The position numbers and the translations under genes were made by a program. A DNA stretch of 9,429 nt from Chryseobacterium gleum (GTDB lineage Bacteria; Bacteroidota; Bacteroidia; Flavobacteriales_D; Crocinitomicaceae): contig CALPSU020000081.1 of assembly GCA_943326315.2 (NCBI GenBank), positions 1 through 9,429 on the forward strand, written 5' to 3'. The stretch's first letter is position 1. Each line of letters begins with the position of its first letter. This document shows positions 6,419 through 9,429 of this stretch, in pieces. Under the pieces are notes generated by a model that did no database searches, was not told where the DNA came from, and saw nothing but the letters and a program-made list of their open reading frames with translations.

Positions 6419-6889
6419 ATGAAATGGACCGCACTGTCATCTGTTTTTATTTTTAGTACAATTAAATTTTTATTTGCCCCTTTTACTGGCCCAGGATTAG
6501 GTTTAACATTTATTGAAACGTATTTAGCAAGTGTTTCAGGAGCAATATTTTGTGCCCTAATTTTTTATTTTTCTAGCGAATTTTTCATGAAAAGAGCGCA
6601 AGAAAAAAGACATAGATTATACCATGAAGCACTTGAAAAGGGTATAAAATTAAAAGTAAAAAAGAAATTTACAGTAGTAAACAAATCAATTGTTAGACTT
6701 AAGAAAAAAATTGGAATTTACGGAGTCGCAATCTATGCACCATTTTTTTTATCCATTCCTTTAGGGAGTATTATTACTGCAAAATTTTATGGTAAAGAAA
6801 AAAAGACATTTTTTATTATACTTTTTGGAATTATAATGAATGCTCTAATTACAACTGGACTAGCATATTCAGGTAGTCTGTTAAAATAA
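6419..6889 (+). CDS. Small integral membrane protein of unknown function, in the upp operon
   Basis: This 156-residue protein shows four probable membrane segments (about 4-22, 30-55, 98-121 and 128-150). A highly basic cytoplasmic-looking stretch (about 58-97, rich in K and R) separates the two pairs. Each half contains a Pro/Gly-rich hydrophobic stretch (APFTGPGLG at 20-28; LSIPLGSII at 111-119), which hints at an internally duplicated, re-entrant-loop architecture, as in small-multidrug-export-like (COG2426/PF06695) or DedA-like proteins. I cannot confirm either family. It sits 3 bp after upp and its stop codon directly abuts the ATG of the HAD phosphatase, so co-expression is very likely. 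A transport role linked to nucleobases would be only a guess. Confidence 0.8.
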   Translation: MKWTALSSVFIFSTIKFLFAPFTGPGLGLTFIETYLASVSGAIFCALIFYFSSEFFMKRAQEKRHRLYHEALEKGIKLKVKKKFTVVNKSIVRLKKKIGIYGVAIYAPFFLSIPLGSIITAKFYGKEKKTFFIILFGIIMNALITTGLAYSGSLLK

Positions 6890-7603
6890 ATGAATTCAAA
6901 TAGACATCTTTTTTTCGACTTAGATAGAACTCTTTGGGATTTTGAAAAAAATTCTCAACAAGCTTTACGAATTCTATATGCTGATTTAAAATTAGCAGAT
7001 AAGATTCCAAATTTCAATGATTTTTACTTCAAATACAAAAATATAAACAATGATCTTTGGGTATTATATGGAAAAGGTAAATTATCCAAAGAGCAATTGC
7101 GAACTACACGATTTGAAAAAACACTTCATAAGTTTGGAATTATTGATCAATCTTTAAATCTTGCTTTAAACGAGGGTTATATAGAAATATCACCGAACCA
7201 AACTCATGTTTTCCCGAATGCTCTTGAAACGATTAAAACCTTAAAAAAAGACGGATATAATCTACACATAATTACAAATGGTTTCAAAGAGGTTCAATAT
7301 CGAAAACTTAAAAATTGTGGTTTTGAACCATTTTTAGATGTTATCGTATGTTCCGAAGATGTTGGTAAAAACAAGCCCGCACCAGAAGTATTTCATTATG
7401 CAATGCAAAAAGCCGGAGCTTCTCCATCCAAAAGTGTTATGATTGGCGATGATCAAAGAGTCGATATTGTGGGAGCTTCCAATGTTGGCATGCATACTAT
7501 ATTATTTGATCCGGCAAAAAAACATCGAAAAGCGTGTAGTGATTATTTGATAAATTCACTCGAACAAATTCCAGATATTTTACCTTGGGTTTTTAGAAGT
7601 TGA
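6890..7603 (+). CDS. HAD-superfamily hydrolase, YjjG-like pyrimidine 5'-nucleotidase
   Basis: The 237-residue product has all four HAD motifs: motif I FFDLDRTL with nucleophile D10 and acid D12; motif II IITNGF (128-132, Thr 129); motif III Lys 162 in NKPAPE; motif IV IGDDQRVDI with D187, D188 and D192. A helical cap at about residues 17-100, including the LWDFEKN and LWVLYGKGKLS segments, is typical of the YjjG/YfnB subgroup, whose E. coli member dephosphorylates pyrimidine nucleoside monophosphates and limits incorporation of abnormal ones. Location in an operon with upp fits this role. Its ATG follows the previous stop with no gap. The HAD call is certain; substrate assignment is by family resemblance and context. 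Confidence 0.88.
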   Translation: MNSNRHLFFDLDRTLWDFEKNSQQALRILYADLKLADKIPNFNDFYFKYKNINNDLWVLYGKGKLSKEQLRTTRFEKTLHKFGIIDQSLNLALNEGYIEISPNQTHVFPNALETIKTLKKDGYNLHIITNGFKEVQYRKLKNCGFEPFLDVIVCSEDVGKNKPAPEVFHYAMQKAGASPSKSVMIGDDQRVDIVGASNVGMHTILFDPAKKHRKACSDYLINSLEQIPDILPWVFRS

Positions 7604-7612
7604 GACAAAAAG

Positions 7613-7640
7613 ATTGAGGTTGAGATTGAAGTTGAGATTC
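7613..7640. repeat. Degenerate 6-bp tandem repeat (NTTGAR) after the HAD gene
   Basis: Reading from 7613: ATTGAG, GTTGAG, ATTGAA, GTTGAG, ATTC, a hexamer alternating A/G at its first base. A further GTTGAGA overlaps the HAD gene's stop at 7599-7605, so the repeat motif may have spread from the gene end. It sits in the 97-bp convergent gap, between the HAD stop and the rocD terminator. No coding potential or function is apparent. Confidence 0.7.
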
Positions 7641-7652
7641 TTATAAATAAAA

Positions 7653-7680
7653 AAAAGCTTCCTATTTCTAGAAAGCCTTT
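7653..7680 (-). terminator. Rho-independent terminator of rocD
   Basis: On the minus strand AAAGGCTTTC (7680-7671) can pair with GGAAGCTTTT (7662-7653) across an 8-base loop, a 10-bp stem with two G-U pairs. A run of eight T follows (7656-7649, overlapping the stem base). It lies about 20 bp after the rocD stop. The plus strand has no T run on the far side, so it is less suited to stop the upp operon. Confidence 0.75.
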
Positions 7681-7700
7681 CAACTATTTAAATTCTATAC

Positions 7701-8984
7701 TTATTTTTTGAATTCGTTAATTGTTTTTTCAATAATAGAAATACATTCCATTAATTGTTCTTCATTCATTACCAAGGGTGGTGCAAAACGAATAATATTT
7801 CCATGAGTTGGTTTTGCTAATAAGCCATTTTCTTTCAATGCAACACACAAATCCCAAGCCGTAGAACTATGCTCTGTATCGTTTATGATAATTGCATTTA
7901 ACAATCCTTTACCTCTAACTTTAGTTACTAAATCTGAACCTTCAATAATACGTTGCATTTCTTTTCTGAAAATATGCCCAAGTTTACGTGCATTTTGAAT
8001 TAAATGCTCTTCATTGACAACTTCTAAAGCAGCTACAGCAACTTTAGCAGCTATAGGATTTCCTCCAAATGTAGAACCATGCTGACCAGGTTTAATTACT
8101 TTCATAATAGCATCATCTGTAAGTACAGCTGAAACAGGATAAACTCCACCTGAAAGTGCTTTTCCAAGTACTAAAATATCTGGTTTAGTATAAGTAGCAT
8201 CTTGTTTTTCGCACGCATTTTCGCAGTTACAATTACCACAAACTGCTAATAGACTTCCAGTTCGCGCAATTCCCGTTTGAACTTCATCAGCTATAAATAA
8301 CACATTGTTTTTTTCACAGATAGCTTTACATTTACTTAAATATCCTTCTGTAGGAACATAAACTCCAGCTTCACCTTGAATTGGTTCAACTAAAAAACCT
8401 ACTACGTTTTTATCTTGCAATGCAAATTCTAAAGCAGCAGCGTCATCGTAAGGAATAGAAACAAATCCGGGAGTGAATGGACCAAAGCTTTTACGAGCAT
8501 CTGGATCATTCGAGAAAGAAACGATAGTTGTTGTTCTTCCGTGGAAATTTCCCTCACAAACAACTATTACAGCTTGATTTTCAGGAATACCTTTTACTTC
8601 ATATCCCCATTTACGAGCGATTTTAATAGCAGTTTCTACAGCCTCTGCACCAGTATTCATTGGTAAGACTTTATCAAACCCAAAGTACTCCGTTACAAAT
8701 TTTTCGTATACTCCTAAAGTATCATTATAAAATGCTCTTGAAGTTAATGTTAAGGTTTGAGCTTGTTCTATCATCGCACCAATAATTTTTGGATGACAAT
8801 GTCCTTGGTTAACCGCAGAATAAGCTGATAAGAAATCAAAATATTGTTTACCCTCAACATCCCAAACATAAACTCCTTCACCTTTAGCAAGAACAACAGG
8901 AAGCGGATGGTAATTATGAGCACCGTGTTTATCCTCTAATTGTATTAAATCTTTTGAAGTTAATTGTTCTATCGTTGAAGTCAT
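7701..8984 (-). CDS. rocD: Ornithine aminotransferase (ornithine-oxo-acid transaminase)
   Basis: This class III PLP aminotransferase interconverts ornithine plus 2-oxoglutarate and glutamate 5-semialdehyde plus glutamate, linking arginine/ornithine with proline metabolism. Its 427 residues show HNYHPLPVVL (23-32), SAYSAVNQGHCHP (53-65), NTGAEAVETA (110-119) for phosphate binding, EGNFHGRT (144-151), EPIQGEAGV (200-208), ADEVQTG (232-238) with Asp 233 facing the PLP nitrogen, LGKALSGGVYPVSAV with Schiff-base Lys 275, and STFGGNP (304-310). These together are diagnostic of ornithine rather than acetylornithine transaminase. Between ARTGSLLAV and KPDILVLGK an insertion contains C249, C252, C254 and C258, absent from textbook eukaryotic enzymes. 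The ATG at 8984 gives the standard N-terminus. The gene is transcribed alone, with its own terminator. Confidence 0.94.
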   Translation of the reverse strand: MTSTIEQLTSKDLIQLEDKHGAHNYHPLPVVLAKGEGVYVWDVEGKQYFDFLSAYSAVNQGHCHPKIIGAMIEQAQTLTLTSRAFYNDTLGVYEKFVTEYFGFDKVLPMNTGAEAVETAIKIARKWGYEVKGIPENQAVIVVCEGNFHGRTTTIVSFSNDPDARKSFGPFTPGFVSIPYDDAAALEFALQDKNVVGFLVEPIQGEAGVYVPTEGYLSKCKAICEKNNVLFIADEVQTGIARTGSLLAVCGNCNCENACEKQDATYTKPDILVLGKALSGGVYPVSAVLTDDAIMKVIKPGQHGSTFGGNPIAAKVAVAALEVVNEEHLIQNARKLGHIFRKEMQRIIEGSDLVTKVRGKGLLNAIIINDTEHSSTAWDLCVALKENGLLAKPTHGNIIRFAPPLVMNEEQLMECISIIEKTINEFKK

Positions 8985-9067
8985 CTTGCTATTATTAATT
9001 TATTATTATTTAACTGGTAAAATCAATTTATAATCACATTTTGATGACTACAATTTCATTTTCCATA

Positions 9068-9075
9068 CAAATATA
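9068..9075 (-). promoter_or_regulatory. Candidate -7 promoter element for rocD
   Basis: The minus strand reads TATATTTG here, an exact TAnnTTTG match, with a T-rich stretch (plus-strand 9097-9102) about 21 bp upstream as a weak -33 element. It predicts a leader of roughly 75-80 bases before the rocD ATG. No closer perfect match was found. The leader is AT-rich and no riboswitch structure was recognised. Confidence 0.5.
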
Positions 9076-9152
9076 GGGAAGTTCTATGTGAATTCTAAAA
9101 AAGAAGTGATTAATATTTAAATTTTAACAAAAATAAAGATAAATGTTAAAAA

Positions 9153-9186
9153 AATAAGCCATAATAACTTAATATTAGGGCTTATT
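9153..9186 (-). terminator. Rho-independent terminator of the right-edge gene
   Basis: AATAAGCC (9153-9160) pairs with GGCTTATT (9179-9186); after a single A/G mismatch, TAATA (9162-9166) pairs with TATTA (9173-9177) around a 6-base loop. On the minus strand the stem is followed by seven T (9154-9148). It lies 16 bp beyond the stop of the gene at 9203. A second inverted repeat, TTTTAACA (9122-9129) with TGTTAAAA (9144-9151), overlaps the T tract. Confidence 0.78.
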
Positions 9187-9202
9187 ACAATAAAACTTGG
9201 TA

Positions 9203-9429
9203 TTAATCTTTCAATGTGATTTTTACCATAACATCTTCTTTTTTCTTTTTGTAGCATTCTACACCAAAAACACTATCTGTTACTTTAACTATTCGACTAG
9301 GAGCAAATTGAAATAACTCCGTTCCTTTAGCATCTCTAGTATCTATAATTGAAAGTTTTTCAACAGTTCCATTAGCATCATTAATTTTATATGCAGTTAA
9401 AAATCCACCCTGACCATCACTATGGGGCT
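9203..9429 (-). CDS. C-terminal fragment of an unidentified protein (5' end beyond window)
   Basis: An open frame on the minus strand runs from the window edge to a TAA at 9203-9205, giving the last 74 residues. The visible sequence starts PHSDGQGGFLTAYKIND and ends DVMVKITLKD. It has alternating short hydrophobic strands and turns (NGTVEKLSIID, SRIVKVTDSVFGVECY) suggesting a beta-rich domain, then a lysine cluster (YKKKKEDV). No known motif was recognised. The good codon pattern, absence of stops, and terminator just downstream support it as a real gene rather than a chance frame. Whether it is secreted cannot be told without the N-terminus. Confidence 0.75.
   Translation of the reverse strand, partial: PHSDGQGGFLTAYKINDANGTVEKLSIIDTRDAKGTELFQFAPSRIVKVTDSVFGVECYKKKKEDVMVKITLKD

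Noticed and set aside
8985..9202. Riboswitch or small gene in the rocD leader
   Set aside because: The sequence is AT-rich with no conserved aptamer pattern recognised; the clear structures are the terminator at 9153-9186 and an overlapping short inverted repeat, both better explained by the right-edge gene.

Overview
The window looks like chromosomal DNA of a Bacteroidota member, most likely class Flavobacteriia. It is very AT-rich, its genes lack clear Shine-Dalgarno sequences, and several intergenic regions carry the Bacteroidota-type -7 promoter motif TAnnTTTG. The products (ferrochelatase, ornithine aminotransferase, uracil phosphoribosyltransferase, a CA3427-like binding-protein homologue) are ordinary housekeeping or conserved genes for that group. 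No rRNA, tRNA, CRISPR array, prophage or insertion sequence was seen. I did not identify the genus.

Layout, left to right. 16-543 (+) encodes a membrane-anchored SRPBCC protein. At 564-706 lies a tandem array with an exact 32-bp period: four full units and a truncated fifth, each containing a hairpin-capable palindrome. It ends just before a TATATTTG promoter and an AAA_14/DUF4143 ATPase at 747-1880 (+), which has a C-terminal nuclease-like motif. A perfect 16-bp-arm palindrome at 1890-1923 separates that gene from the convergent minus-strand block. The minus-strand block, read right to left, is an MsbA/MdlB-like ABC exporter (5608-3842), a signal-less periplasmic-binding-protein-fold protein (3841-2978) and ferrochelatase hemH (2972-1947). 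The three are packed with gaps of 0-5 bp, so they are probably one operon. The exporter's promoter lies so close to its ATG that its mRNA may be leaderless.

From a divergent intergenic region, a plus-strand operon reads upp (5768-6415), a small membrane protein (6419-6889) and a YjjG-like HAD nucleotidase (6890-7603), with gaps of 3 and 0 bp. This links a uracil salvage enzyme with a probable pyrimidine nucleotide phosphatase. Converging on it is rocD (8984-7701, -), ornithine aminotransferase, with a rho-independent terminator at 7653-7680. At the right edge a minus-strand gene of unknown function (9203-9429) enters with only its last 74 codons visible, followed by its own terminator.

The most unusual part is the 32-bp palindromic array set flush against the promoter of the ATPase/nuclease-like gene, with a perfect palindrome on its other side. 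This could be a self-contained cassette or a regulatory target array. Secondary points are Cys-rich insertions in both HemH and RocD, the soluble binding-protein homologue encoded between an exporter and hemH, and two degenerate short-period tandem repeats (6 bp and 7 bp) between genes.
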